Shown here: in pieces, positions 18,373 through 27,334 of the stretch | Layout: every line of letters begins with the position of its first letter | How positions within the stretch are numbered: position 1 is the stretch's first letter | Source: Bdellovibrio sp. ZAP7 | Lineage (GTDB): Bacteria > Bdellovibrionota > Bdellovibrionia > Bdellovibrionales > Bdellovibrionaceae | NCBI RefSeq assembly: GCF_006874645.1 | Contig: NZ_CP030082.1 | Coordinates: forward strand, 1,364,001 to 1,428,000 | Direction: 5' to 3' | Length of the DNA: 64,000 nucleotides | Translations under genes and position numbers: made by a program | Notes under the pieces: generated by a model | What the model saw: the letters and a program-made list of their open reading frames with translations, nothing else | What the model was told of the DNA's origin: nothing | The model's database searches: none

Positions 18373-19440
18373 ATGAGTTCGGTAAAACTAGGTCTGCATA
18401 GACCGATCCTAAATGGCAAAGTTAACTTCCCTCTGTGTTTGGCACCGATGGTAGGGCTGACTCACGTGGCTTTACGTGAAGTGATGCGCGAGTATTTGCC
18501 TGAGGGAGCCTACACGATCTGGCCGACTGAAATGTTGAACTCTCGCCGTATTCCTGATGAAAATCTTGAAACGACTCCTGAAACCATGCGTGCGGCCCAC
18601 GAGCCGGGCCTGGTTCCGCAAATCCTTGGTAACGAGGAGCAAGCTATCACAGACAGCGTAAAGCGTCTGATCGAGTGGGGTGCGGAAGCCATCGACATCA
18701 ACATGGGTTGTCCTGTGCAAAAAGCTTTAAAGCATAATTACGGTGTGGCCCTGATGGGTGATCCAAATTATGCCGCCGAAGTCGTGCGCATGACCGTCAA
18801 AAATTCCACAGTTCCTGTTAGTGTGAAGCTTCGTGCAGTGGGTTCGACCAAAGAGTTGGATGAATTGCTAACGTTTGTAGGTGGCTTAAGAAACTCTGGT
18901 GCTGCGTGGGTGTGCTTGCATCCGCGCACGGCTGCGCAAAAGCGTCGTGGCTGGGCGGACTGGGAGCAAATCAAACTTTTGCATGCAGCGGTGGATTTCC
19001 CCGTGATCGGGAACGGCGATGTGCAAACGGTCGAAGACGCAATCTTGATGTTAACTGAAACCGGCTGTGACATGGCGATGTCGGGGCGTGCATTGGCCGC
19101 TCGTCCATGGATGTTGTGGCAATTGGGTGAGGAGTTGGGTTTTGCAGCTCCCGCTGGTAAAGAAGGCCTTAAAGCTCCGCGCACTGCTGAAGAAGAGGGT
19201 GCCGAGTACGGTCGCGTGTTAGTGAAGTTGATCGAACGCAGTCGTCATTATTTTGGCGAAGAGCGCGCGATGAGAAAAGTGCGCTTCTATGTGCGCACAA
19301 CCAGCGTGTGGTTGGCGTTTGGTAATGCGTTAACCGGGGTGTGTGCGAAGGCACGTAATGTTGACGAAATGCTTGAAGGTGTCGCAAAGTTTTTCGCAGT
19401 CCCGCATGAGATGTCTTTACGAACAGAGCTTCGCCAATAA
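18373..19440 (+). CDS. dus: tRNA-dihydrouridine synthase
   Basis: About 355 residues. A flavoenzyme reducing uridine to dihydrouridine in the tRNA D-loop. L-C-L-A-P-M-V-G-L-T-H near the start binds FMN. D-I-N-M-G-C-P-V-Q-K supplies the catalytic Cys. V-S-V-K-L-R and I-G-N-G-D-V and M-S-G-R-A are the other barrel motifs. I chose ATG 18373, since an earlier in-frame start would lie within the terminator stem. A second Dus protein is encoded at 30392-31342. Confidence 0.88.
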   Translation: MSSVKLGLHRPILNGKVNFPLCLAPMVGLTHVALREVMREYLPEGAYTIWPTEMLNSRRIPDENLETTPETMRAAHEPGLVPQILGNEEQAITDSVKRLIEWGAEAIDINMGCPVQKALKHNYGVALMGDPNYAAEVVRMTVKNSTVPVSVKLRAVGSTKELDELLTFVGGLRNSGAAWVCLHPRTAAQKRRGWADWEQIKLLHAAVDFPVIGNGDVQTVEDAILMLTETGCDMAMSGRALAARPWMLWQLGEELGFAAPAGKEGLKAPRTAEEEGAEYGRVLVKLIERSRHYFGEERAMRKVRFYVRTTSVWLAFGNALTGVCAKARNVDEMLEGVAKFFAVPHEMSLRTELRQ

Positions 19441-19521
19441 CTTCGTCTCAAATTGGGATCTTACGTTCCCTGAAATTGTGAAAGATAAAAATCCCTTTTA
19501 TGCTTATCGAGCGGGGGATTG

Positions 19522-20463
19522 ATGACATCTAATCGTTTCACTTTGTCGGATTCGCTATTCAGTGCCAGAGCTTTTTTCGGCATTTCTGTTTTACCCATTT
19601 TTCTTTTATATGCCTCGGCTCTTTTTCTTTACGAGGTTATTCAAAAGCCTGATTTTGAGAGCATCTTGGTGGTCTGTGGTTTTTTCCTGGTGACTGCTTT
19701 TTGCATAGCGGTCATGAAGCGTGGTTTAGAGCCCACTGTCGCTGATTTTGAAAACGACACATTGAATATTCAAGCACATGGGCTAAAAAGCTTTTCAGTT
19801 GCAGTTCACTCAATTAAATCAGTTTCGTTTCTCCAACGCTCCAATCTTCAATTTAGATTAGAGAACGGAAAAAAAGTCTTGTTAGCTCGAATGCTTTATA
19901 GCCCAGAAGCGCTTCCCTTTATGCAGGAGCTATTACATCGCAATCCTTCTATCGACGCTGCAGAAGTGATGCGGGAGTTGGAAAAGGCAAAAGCTAAGAT
20001 CGCCCCGAAAGGGCAGTATTCCATGCAAATAACGAGTCTCACGCGCATGGTGTCGGTGGTGTTTCTCGTTAACTTGGTTGCCTTCATTTTATATTTCACT
20101 ATTTTCCCTTTTGCGGTCGGTGCGACAGTTGAAAAATTGCATCGGTTCACGTCGTGCACTTGGGCAAAGGTGTTTTTAGGAACTTGGGCTGCTTGCATGG
20201 CGGCCTGTGTGGGCACCGTCCTGTTAGGAATGTTCACTGTATCTTTAGAAGATCTTCTGTATTGGCGCCGTTCCTGGGCTGATAAGGCGCGAGCTATGGC
20301 TCAGCTATTAATGCAGCCAAAAAACTTCACTTTTTTTTATATCGGAATTTTTTTCGTCAGCATGCTGGCGTTAGTTGCGCGGGTTGATTCTTCAAAACCG
20401 TCAAGAAACGTCGCGACTTCCGTTTCGGCATCGACCTCTTCAACTGAGGTTTGCAAAAAATAA
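19522..20463 (+). CDS. Integral membrane protein of unknown function
   Basis: About 313 residues. Two hydrophobic segments near the N-terminus (residues about 15-70) are followed by a PH-like soluble region of roughly 100 residues (H-G-L-K-S-F-S-V-A-V-H-S-I-K-S-V). Three more membrane segments come in the C-terminal half, with a Ser/Thr-rich tail. The soluble part resembles bacterial PH (YdbS-like) domains only in strand pattern. ATG 19522 is preceded by GGGGGA. Standalone gene, convergent with a methyltransferase. Confidence 0.65.
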   Translation: MTSNRFTLSDSLFSARAFFGISVLPIFLLYASALFLYEVIQKPDFESILVVCGFFLVTAFCIAVMKRGLEPTVADFENDTLNIQAHGLKSFSVAVHSIKSVSFLQRSNLQFRLENGKKVLLARMLYSPEALPFMQELLHRNPSIDAAEVMRELEKAKAKIAPKGQYSMQITSLTRMVSVVFLVNLVAFILYFTIFPFAVGATVEKLHRFTSCTWAKVFLGTWAACMAACVGTVLLGMFTVSLEDLLYWRRSWADKARAMAQLLMQPKNFTFFYIGIFFVSMLALVARVDSSKPSRNVATSVSASTSSTEVCKK

Positions 20464-20488
20464 TCTGGTGGGTTTTTGAGAGGTCGAA

Positions 20489-21139
20489 TTACTTTTTAAA
20501 AACCCAGTAAGGGCTCTTGGCCTTCACTGTTTTCAAATTATATTTCTGCGCAAACCACTGCATTGTCTTTTCAGAAAAGAACGACACGTGAGTCAGATCA
20601 CGGCGGTAGTGCCAGTCATGAAAGTGCGCCTCGCCTTTGTGAGCGGAAGTCATGACTGCTAAGATGCCGCCGTTTTTTAGCATGCGCAGTTGCTGTTCGA
20701 TATCGATTTTAGGATTTTGCAAATGCTCCCACACTTCGGTAGAGGTCACGATGTGGTACGATTTCTTTAAAGCATCCTGGTCGGGCTGATAATACAAATC
20801 ATAGTTCGTAACTTGAAAGTCCTTGGCGACGAAGCACGCCCCCAAGAAAGCCGTCGGTCCGCAGCCGTAATCCAAAAGCTGAAGATCGTTCGCAGCTTTT
20901 CCTGATTTTGCAGCGTAGTCTTCAACATCTTTCATCAGTGGGGAAAGAAAGGCCCGATAACCTGCCTGATCCTCATTTTGATGAAAATCGTAGCGCGCTT
21001 TTTCCTCGACCGCGGTCATGCGCTCCTCAGGAGCCATAAATATCAAATCACAATTGTCGCAGTGAAAATAACTGCGCTCAGGTTTTTTTGTGACCTTGAA
21101 ACGGGCTGAATCTGGGTTTTCGCAGAGTAGACACTTCAT
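20489..21139 (-). CDS. Class I SAM-dependent methyltransferase with N-terminal zinc ribbon
   Basis: About 217 residues. An N-terminal C-L-L-C ... H-C-D-N-C-D zinc ribbon precedes a Methyltransf_23-like domain: L-L-D-Y-G-C-G-P-T is the SAM-binding motif I, and T-S-T-E-V-W-E-H-L the post-I acidic loop. Proteins of this layout act on sugars, lipids or small metabolites; the substrate is unknown. ATG 21139 and an in-frame TTG nine bases upstream are both plausible starts. Confidence 0.83.
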   Translation of the reverse strand: MKCLLCENPDSARFKVTKKPERSYFHCDNCDLIFMAPEERMTAVEEKARYDFHQNEDQAGYRAFLSPLMKDVEDYAAKSGKAANDLQLLDYGCGPTAFLGACFVAKDFQVTNYDLYYQPDQDALKKSYHIVTSTEVWEHLQNPKIDIEQQLRMLKNGGILAVMTSAHKGEAHFHDWHYRRDLTHVSFFSEKTMQWFAQKYNLKTVKAKSPYWVFKK

Positions 21140-21202
21140 ACTGTCCAAGACCTTGTCCTTTTCTGGAAATTATGTCAAAAAGAAACTGGAAAGAGGTGTC
21201 AC

Positions 21203-21457
21203 ATGGCTAAAGTGCTTATGTATAAAAAGAATCCATGCCCTTACTGTGATCGCGCAACGACTTTTATGACGAATAAGGGAATCGATTTCGAAGTGATCGA
21301 CCTCACTGACAAACCTGAAGAAATTGATCGCATCAAAAACGAAACAGGTTGGAGAACAGTACCCATCATCCTGATCAACGGCAAACTTGTTGGTGGCTAT
21401 ACGGATTTGAAAGCTCTCGATGAAGAGGGCAAGCTTGATGAAATGTTAAAAGGCTAA
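21203..21457 (+). CDS. grxC: Glutaredoxin 3
   Basis: 84 residues. Glutathione-dependent thiol-disulfide oxidoreductase with the dithiol site C-P-Y-C at residues 12-15, the cis-proline T-V-P at about 55, and the GSH-binding G-G-Y-T-D. Size and motif match GrxC. AGAGGTG precedes the ATG. A glutathione peroxidase at 62609-63154 and glutathione-persulfide chemistry at 12.8 kb suggest an active glutathione system. Confidence 0.94.
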   Translation: MAKVLMYKKNPCPYCDRATTFMTNKGIDFEVIDLTDKPEEIDRIKNETGWRTVPIILINGKLVGGYTDLKALDEEGKLDEMLKG

Positions 21458-21698
21458 TTCCATCCTACTTAAGACTGGGTTTCACTCGGGAGTCCTTACG
21501 AGTCCCTTGTGAAACGAGTCTAGTTCCATTCTTCCGCGCAGTTAGATTTTCTCCATCTGATACACCCGCGCTAAACTATAAAAGTGTCTAGAGTTTACAA
21601 CAGTTGCAAAGTTTCTTCGCAGCTGACTCCAATCTAGAGCAGGTAGGACGGGTCCCTAACTTGCAGTACTTTTCTGAATGCTAAAGGGAAGATTTCTT

Positions 21699-22337
21699 AT
21701 GAAGTCCATTCTAACGATTTTAGTTGCTATTCTTGCGGGCGAGTCTGCTTTTGCGCTGTGCCCGGGTAATATCGCGACCACAACTCTGTACAATATGGAT
21801 GGGCTTTCACGTCAAGGGTGTAAAACTGGTAGAGGTAAAGCTGGTACCTGCATTATTCCGTTTATTTCCATTGCTGCGGATGAAGACTTCAACAGGATGG
21901 GGACGGTGATCTCTATGCCTGCAATGCACGGAAAAAAAGTGAAGCTACCCAATGGAAAAATCGTATCTCATCCAGGATATTTTCTGATCGAAGACACGGG
22001 TGGGGCTGTTCAAGGTCGCAATAAATTTGATTTCTTTGTCGGCAATCCTCCCGTCAATGCGACTTCCTTTGGTAACGTCGAAAATCAAGATGTTCCGTTG
22101 GTGGATAAGACAGTTTGTATCGATGCTAAAAAGTTTGTGAAAATTCCCAAGTACAAGCCTTCTGAGATGAAAAAGAGAGAAGAAGACCGTGTGATCAATC
22201 CAGAATATAAAAGAGCTGTGCGCAAAATGGAGGTTTTCTGGAAAGCCGCCAAACTGAAGCGCCCGGATCTGGAAGAGATCATTCAAAGCGGTGGTTCTGA
22301 TGCGGCTCCAACTCATTCGGGCCAAGGGGTGCAATAA
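21699..22337 (+). CDS. Secreted 3D-domain-like protein
   Basis: 212 residues starting at ATG 21699 (GGGAAGA upstream). A signal peptide (M-K-S-I-L-T-I-L-V-A-I-L-A-G-E-S-A-F-A) is followed by a Cys-containing region. A segment P-G-Y-F-L-I-E-D-T-G-G-A-V-Q-G-R-N-K-F-D-F-F resembles the 3D (three-aspartate) double-psi barrel found in MltA-type lytic transglycosylases. If so it may act on peptidoglycan. Its stop overlaps the next start (TAATG), so the two are coupled. Confidence 0.7.
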   Translation: MKSILTILVAILAGESAFALCPGNIATTTLYNMDGLSRQGCKTGRGKAGTCIIPFISIAADEDFNRMGTVISMPAMHGKKVKLPNGKIVSHPGYFLIEDTGGAVQGRNKFDFFVGNPPVNATSFGNVENQDVPLVDKTVCIDAKKFVKIPKYKPSEMKKREEDRVINPEYKRAVRKMEVFWKAAKLKRPDLEEIIQSGGSDAAPTHSGQGVQ

Positions 22338-22708
22338 TGAAAAAGTTTATTAGCCTCATGATGATTTTGAATTTAAGTGTCATCGCCCACGCAGCCCCTC
22401 CAGCTGAAGAAGAAGGTGTCGAGCCTGAAGACGGTCCATTTTATGTGATGGATTATGATGAGTTTAAAAATATCACCAAAGAACAAAAGGCTTATTACTT
22501 AGGAAAATTGATTGTGGAGATTCCGAAAGTTTCTGCGCTGAACGATATTTCTAAGGATGATATTTTGGCTGCTGGCAAAAGCCTGCAAAAGTGGAGTGAC
22601 ATGTCCCAAAAGATTAGCAAGGTCTGCTATGGTAAATCGGCCCCAGCTTCTTGCCAAGGCCTTCGCAAAGCTCGTAACGATGCTTTCCATCAGGGGGAAA
22701 AGCGCTAG
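22337..22708 (+). CDS. Small secreted protein of unknown function
   Basis: 123 residues with signal peptide M-K-K-F-I-S-L-M-M-I-L-N-L-S-V-I-A-H-A, an acidic start to the mature part, and two cysteines near the end. No family is recognised. The start codon overlaps the stop of the 3D-domain gene, so it probably works with that exported protein. Confidence 0.68.
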   Translation: MKKFISLMMILNLSVIAHAAPPAEEEGVEPEDGPFYVMDYDEFKNITKEQKAYYLGKLIVEIPKVSALNDISKDDILAAGKSLQKWSDMSQKISKVCYGKSAPASCQGLRKARNDAFHQGEKR

Positions 22709-22710
22709 TT

Positions 22711-23403
22711 CTAGAACTGCGATTTTCTCTCTAACACGTACAAATAGGTTCCGGTTCCAAAATCTTCGCCGCCACCTGTGCAAATGCGAATATCTTCATC
22801 CACATATGTGTTAGCTAAAAATCCTTTTTTACCAATCGGGCCAGGTGTGGGAATTTTATCATAAGTTCCAACTTCCGCACGCATTGCCAGCAAATAGGAT
22901 TCAGTTCCTGCGGCAACCCAGTTGGGTGCGCCCACGGATTTTGTAAATTCAATATTGAGTTTGTCAGTGTCTATAGCAAACTTTCCTCGTAAAAATCCCA
23001 TGGCTTCAATACCAGCAAATTTATTCTTTGCCACATTCCAGTAGTAACCATCAGGAAATACCACTTGGAAAACTGCATTGGCTAAAGCTCCGGCGCCAGG
23101 CACTCCGCCACCGGGGCCGTCCGACCAAACTTGCTGCCACGATCCCACGACTTGGGGAAGTTTTTCTGTTTCAGTGCGGGCAGGGACGAGGCTCACAAGT
23201 TCGGTGACTAACGGATTTAATTGCGCGCGCACATCGGCGCTGTTGTCGTCGCCGTCAAACTCTCCTTGAGCCGCGCGAGAAATTTCCAATATCTGTTGTT
23301 TAAGTTCGGCGACGCGATCGCGACTGCCGCCGGCCATGGCGTGGGATGTGATTCCCAATGATAGTGCCATTAAGATCGCGGTGGCTAAACGTTTCATTTT
23401 CAT
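22711..23403 (-). CDS. Secreted protein, PAP/fibrillin-like (weak)
   Basis: 230 residues. Signal peptide cleaved near H-A-M-A-G-G. A mature helical stretch is followed by a beta-rich domain beginning G-S-W-Q-Q-V-W-S-D-G-P-G-G-G and ending G-T-G-T-Y-L-Y-V-L-E-R. The 'G-x-W-x-x-x-W/Y-T/S' opening and closing strand resemble the lipocalin-like PAP/fibrillin domain, but the match is weak. GGAGG six bases before ATG fixes the start. Convergent with the preceding secreted pair, 2 bp apart. Confidence 0.6.
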   Translation of the reverse strand: MKMKRLATAILMALSLGITSHAMAGGSRDRVAELKQQILEISRAAQGEFDGDDNSADVRAQLNPLVTELVSLVPARTETEKLPQVVGSWQQVWSDGPGGGVPGAGALANAVFQVVFPDGYYWNVAKNKFAGIEAMGFLRGKFAIDTDKLNIEFTKSVGAPNWVAAGTESYLLAMRAEVGTYDKIPTPGPIGKKGFLANTYVDEDIRICTGGGEDFGTGTYLYVLERKSQF

Positions 23404-23597
23404 ACAGGACCTCCTGGAATTCAGAGTATGAAGTCTCTAATTGAGGCTGAAAAGTGAAGTTCAATTGTATTCCCGCACTCTGAACACATGTCTGGAGTCG
23501 CATCAAAGAGTTTTGACAGTTTCCCTCTGAGAATCGCTATATTTCATCTCACAAATTGCCGATCAATATGTAATCAAAAAATATTCAAGGAAGTTGA

Positions 23598-25949
23598 TTG
23601 CAAGTGCGCGTTTTGGTCCTGATTTTCATAATCCTGTTCGGCAAACATACGTGGGCTGTCGCCGACGTGGGTGTACTTGCTGCGTGCACAAACGTGGCGT
23701 GCTCGCCACAGTCCTCTTCGTCCAGTGTCCTTGCACAATTTGCCAATCAGTGTGCGATTGAAAGTAAAGCTTTAAAGTGCGATGAGTTGGCGTCGGAAAA
23801 TTCTGCTCATGCTGGTTTGATAGCGAAGTGTGACGTTGCTAGTTTATGTTCACAAGCAGAAGAAAACACCGCCGCTGATGAAGTGAAGTCTTGCCTTCGC
23901 GGTTACAAAAACTCTTTAATCGATACAGGTATCGCTTTGAAAGACATGGTCGTCGGGCTGGGTAATCAGATCGATGCTACTTGGGAAAATATTAAAACCA
24001 ACGAAAAACTTCGTTCCGAATTTGTATCACAGTGTAATCAGTCCTTGGCCTGCAAAAAGGATCTGGTAAAAGATGATCCACGTTACGCCTCGATGTCGGA
24101 TGAGGCATTAGGAAAGATCTCTGCAACCGCTTTGTTTGTTCAAGTTCAGGATCGCAAGGCCTATTTGCAATCGATGCACAGAAGCGTGCCGAATACGAAA
24201 CCACCAGAAATGCATCCGCAGGACAATGAGCTGACAGAATCCCAAAAGGCAAAGCTTGCGGATTTGTCTGCGATCATCAAAGCGAAGTTGAAAAAAGAAT
24301 ACCAGAAGTTCAATTGCTATACTTCCAAGGCACAAGCCGAGATGGCTTGTTATGCTGTGGGGCAGGTGATTGATCCTACTTTGCTGGCGGGTGCTGCTTT
24401 TAAGGGTGCTCGGGCAGTTAAAGCCTTGAGTAAAATGGAAGCCCTTGATGCGGAAGCTGTAAAAGTAAGTGCTTTCGCGGGGCGTACGGATTTTATCAAA
24501 AAGTACGTGGACTATAATCCCACGACCGTTGCCCAGAATGAAAAATTCATCGCCTTGGCTGAGAAAGGCAAAGACGCCAACGCCTATTTCGTGAATATCG
24601 AAAACAGTCAGATGAAATATTTAAATGACAATCTGAAAGACAAGAACCTTGTGACTAGTTTAACGAACTATCACAAAGACCTCGTCTTAAAACGTATGGA
24701 AGACCTGCAAAAGGAATTCCCGGACTTAAAAATTTCCGAGTATTCCGATTTCAAGTCTTTGCGCTTTGCTTTTGAGGGTAAAGTTCCTAAAGATTTGGAA
24801 AAGCGTCTGGCGACTCTTTTCAAAGAATCCAATGACGAGTTTTCCAGGTACATGAAGGACAACGACCTTTTGCGTTCCAGTGATAGGCCGCAGGACTATT
24901 TCAAAGCAGGTTTCGGCAAAACCGCGGATGAGGCGGGAATTGCCGCTCGCTATGCCAGAAAAACAGAACCGGGCGAGCTGGTTTCCTATAGTGATTCAAA
25001 ACTGAAATCAGACTTAAACGCCAAAATTCAATCCGTTGAACAAGACCGCGTTTCTTTGCAGCAGCAACTGGGGCAGACGAAATTGGTAGAGGGTGATACC
25101 TTTAAGCCCGAGGTTTTTGATATCGTTCGTAAGAACATGGGCGACTCTGCGACGATTAAGTCAGCATTGTCAAATCGCTATAAGCTTTCAACTCTTTCCG
25201 ATAAAACTGTTGAAGATCTGCAGCGCTATGTGAAAACCAGCGATGAATTTTCACCGGGCCTGATGATCGCCAAGCGTGAAAGTGCCAATTTGAATGATGC
25301 CGCCCAAGGTGGTTTCACTATGGACTTTGTTGGGTTGGGTGCTTCCAACATGAAAGGCACCGCTGATGCTTTGGCTAAATCCAAAGATTTAGATATGGCA
25401 TTAAGCGAGGCTCGTAAGGCTGAAAAAACTGTGACCCACGACGTAAACACTCAAAAGCAGTTTTTCACAAAGGTCGTGACTGAATCCGTGGAACCTGGAA
25501 AAATCAAATCCGTTTGTTCAGGTGATGACTGCGTGGCGATTGCAACCAAGCCTTTAAGTGAGCAGGAGAAAGTCAAAGTTCTAAGCCGAGTGGCAGATAG
25601 CAAGTATGCGTCTAAAATGCGTTTTGCTTTTGTTAATGACGGGGTTAAGTCAGCGGAGGCTAGAAACTCTTTAAGTACGCACGGGGAGTCGATTGAAAAG
25701 CTTCTGCGTAAAAACTTGGGTTCTGTCATGGATCCAAATAAGCTCGAGGGTGTTACTTTCGGTATCGACATGCGTACGGATACACTTAATCAGGGCTCCG
25801 TAAAACTCCTGATGGGGCAAAGCCCTGACCTTTATCTAACCAAGCTTGAGCAAAAGCGAATCAAAGAAGCATTCAAGCAATCCGTCGCTGAATTTAACAA
25901 GACCGCCTATAAAAAAGGACCTGCGGCTCGATACGAGGCGTCTCCTTAG
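23598..25949 (+). CDS. Large secreted protein of unknown function, candidate effector
   Basis: 783 residues, TTG start with AAGGA six bases upstream. Signal peptide M-Q-V-R-V-L-V-L-I-F-I-I-L-F-G-K-H-T-W-A. The N-terminal 250 residues hold about ten cysteines (C-T-N-V-A-C, C-A-I-E, K-C-D-E, K-C-D-V, L-C-S-Q, S-C-L-R, Q-C-N-Q-S-L-A-C), consistent with disulfides in an exported domain. A short hydrophobic helix (V-G-Q-V-I-D-P-T-L-L-A-G-A-A-F-K-G-A-R-A) comes next, then a long helical middle part and a distinct C-terminal domain. The layout (conserved-looking export module plus separate C-terminal domain) recalls polymorphic toxins, but no catalytic motif is recognised. Confidence 0.7.
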   Translation: MQVRVLVLIFIILFGKHTWAVADVGVLAACTNVACSPQSSSSSVLAQFANQCAIESKALKCDELASENSAHAGLIAKCDVASLCSQAEENTAADEVKSCLRGYKNSLIDTGIALKDMVVGLGNQIDATWENIKTNEKLRSEFVSQCNQSLACKKDLVKDDPRYASMSDEALGKISATALFVQVQDRKAYLQSMHRSVPNTKPPEMHPQDNELTESQKAKLADLSAIIKAKLKKEYQKFNCYTSKAQAEMACYAVGQVIDPTLLAGAAFKGARAVKALSKMEALDAEAVKVSAFAGRTDFIKKYVDYNPTTVAQNEKFIALAEKGKDANAYFVNIENSQMKYLNDNLKDKNLVTSLTNYHKDLVLKRMEDLQKEFPDLKISEYSDFKSLRFAFEGKVPKDLEKRLATLFKESNDEFSRYMKDNDLLRSSDRPQDYFKAGFGKTADEAGIAARYARKTEPGELVSYSDSKLKSDLNAKIQSVEQDRVSLQQQLGQTKLVEGDTFKPEVFDIVRKNMGDSATIKSALSNRYKLSTLSDKTVEDLQRYVKTSDEFSPGLMIAKRESANLNDAAQGGFTMDFVGLGASNMKGTADALAKSKDLDMALSEARKAEKTVTHDVNTQKQFFTKVVTESVEPGKIKSVCSGDDCVAIATKPLSEQEKVKVLSRVADSKYASKMRFAFVNDGVKSAEARNSLSTHGESIEKLLRKNLGSVMDPNKLEGVTFGIDMRTDTLNQGSVKLLMGQSPDLYLTKLEQKRIKEAFKQSVAEFNKTAYKKGPAARYEASP

Positions 25950-25981
25950 TCTTTACACAATTCTTCTATACTCTAAATATG

Positions 25982-26030
25982 AGCTTCGGAACACTGCGGG
26001 AAGTTTGACTTCCCCTCGTATTCCGGAGCT
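25982..26030 (+). promoter_or_regulatory. Two-level hairpin in the leader of the efflux operon
   Basis: AGCTTCGGAA (25982-25991) pairs with TTCCGGAGCT (26021-26030). Inside it GGGAAG pairs with CTTCCC around a five-base loop. It is 27 bases before the tolC start and is not followed by a T run, so it is more likely a leader structure than a terminator. Confidence 0.45.
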
Positions 26031-26056
26031 AATGGTAAGAGGAAAGAGGATCTGCT

Positions 26057-27334
26057 ATGCGTAGTTGCAGAGTGTTTTTCATCACGATTTCAATGACGGT
26101 CTGTTCGTCACTTGTGTGGGCCCAGCAGCCTTTGACATATCAAGAGGCTCTTAATCTTGTTAAAAAGAATAACGCCGATTTGCAGTTTTCTGAAGAGTCT
26201 TTGAATGCCAGCAAATACACCGTTGAAAGTAACAAGAGCGGATATTTCCCACAACTTTCAGCGAACCTGGGTTATGCGCAAACGGGTACCACGGACAACA
26301 CCACTGGAGCAGACTCCTCATCAGGGGGAGCTTACTCTGCCTATTTAAGTGCATCGCAAAATGTGTTTAAGGGATTTGCGGATTCATCTAAGGTCGAACA
26401 AGCTCGTGGACAAATGAAGGTTTCAGACGCCGCCTTGCGCACGACACGTTCACAAGTGAGCTATGATCTTAAGTCTGCTTTTGCGTTTGCCATTTTCGCG
26501 ACAGATTCCATTAAGATTTCTGAAGAAATCGTAAAGCGCCGTAACGACAATTTGCGTATTGTTCAACTGCGCTATGAAAGTGGTCGCGAGAACAAAGGTT
26601 CCTTGCTTTTATCGCAAGCGAACTACAAGCAAGCGCAATTGGATAACTTGAAAGCCAAGCATGATCGTGATACCAGCGAAGCGGATCTTAAAAAAGTAAT
26701 CGGTTTCGATGGCGACGAACCACTGAACATCAAGGAAGAAATTCCTTTGATGAGTCCACCATCAAAAGAGCCGGATTTCAAATCGATTGCTGCGTCAACG
26801 CCGGACCGTCAAACTTACCAGGCGCAAGTGGAAGTTTCAGAGGCTTCGGTTAAAAATGCGCGCTCAGGATTTTTCCCAAGTTTGGATCTGTCAGCAACAA
26901 TGGGTGATTACGGTAATAACTTTTATCCCAACAATCAGGATCGTTGGACGTTGGGGGCAACTTTGACTTTGCCTTTGTTTAACGGTGGCCGTGATTACTA
27001 TGCGACCAAAAGTCAGACATCCCAGCTGTATGCTGCGAAAAGCAATCTGGCGGGTATTGATCGCACCCTGCTATCCAGTTTAAAGAAAGCATACAAAGAC
27101 TATGTCGAAGCAGTTGAGCAATTGTCAGTCTATGAAGCTTTTGTGCAAGCGGCGCGTACACGTGCTGATATTGCACGCGCCAAATACAACAATGGTCTGA
27201 TGTCTTTTGAGGACTGGGACAATATTGAAACCGATCTGATCAATAAAACCAAACTGTATCTAGCCTCGAAACGCGATCGCATTGTTGCGGAAGCCGCGTG
27301 GGAAAGAGCTCAAGGTGTGGGAGCGTTGCTATGA
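26057..27334 (+). CDS. TolC family outer membrane efflux protein
   Basis: 425 residues with signal peptide ending A-Q-Q. Two internally repeated halves of the OEP family are seen: L-T-Y-Q-E-A-L-N-L-V-K-K-N-N-A-D-L starts the first, with S-G-Y-F-P-Q-L-S-A-N; S-G-F-F-P-S-L-D-L-S-A-T starts the second, with L-T-L-P-L-F-N-G-G. It would form the trimeric outer-membrane channel of the tripartite pump. GAGGA before the ATG. The stop overlaps the next gene's start (ATGA), so tolC, the adaptor and macB form one operon. Confidence 0.93.
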   Translation: MRSCRVFFITISMTVCSSLVWAQQPLTYQEALNLVKKNNADLQFSEESLNASKYTVESNKSGYFPQLSANLGYAQTGTTDNTTGADSSSGGAYSAYLSASQNVFKGFADSSKVEQARGQMKVSDAALRTTRSQVSYDLKSAFAFAIFATDSIKISEEIVKRRNDNLRIVQLRYESGRENKGSLLLSQANYKQAQLDNLKAKHDRDTSEADLKKVIGFDGDEPLNIKEEIPLMSPPSKEPDFKSIAASTPDRQTYQAQVEVSEASVKNARSGFFPSLDLSATMGDYGNNFYPNNQDRWTLGATLTLPLFNGGRDYYATKSQTSQLYAAKSNLAGIDRTLLSSLKKAYKDYVEAVEQLSVYEAFVQAARTRADIARAKYNNGLMSFEDWDNIETDLINKTKLYLASKRDRIVAEAAWERAQGVGALL

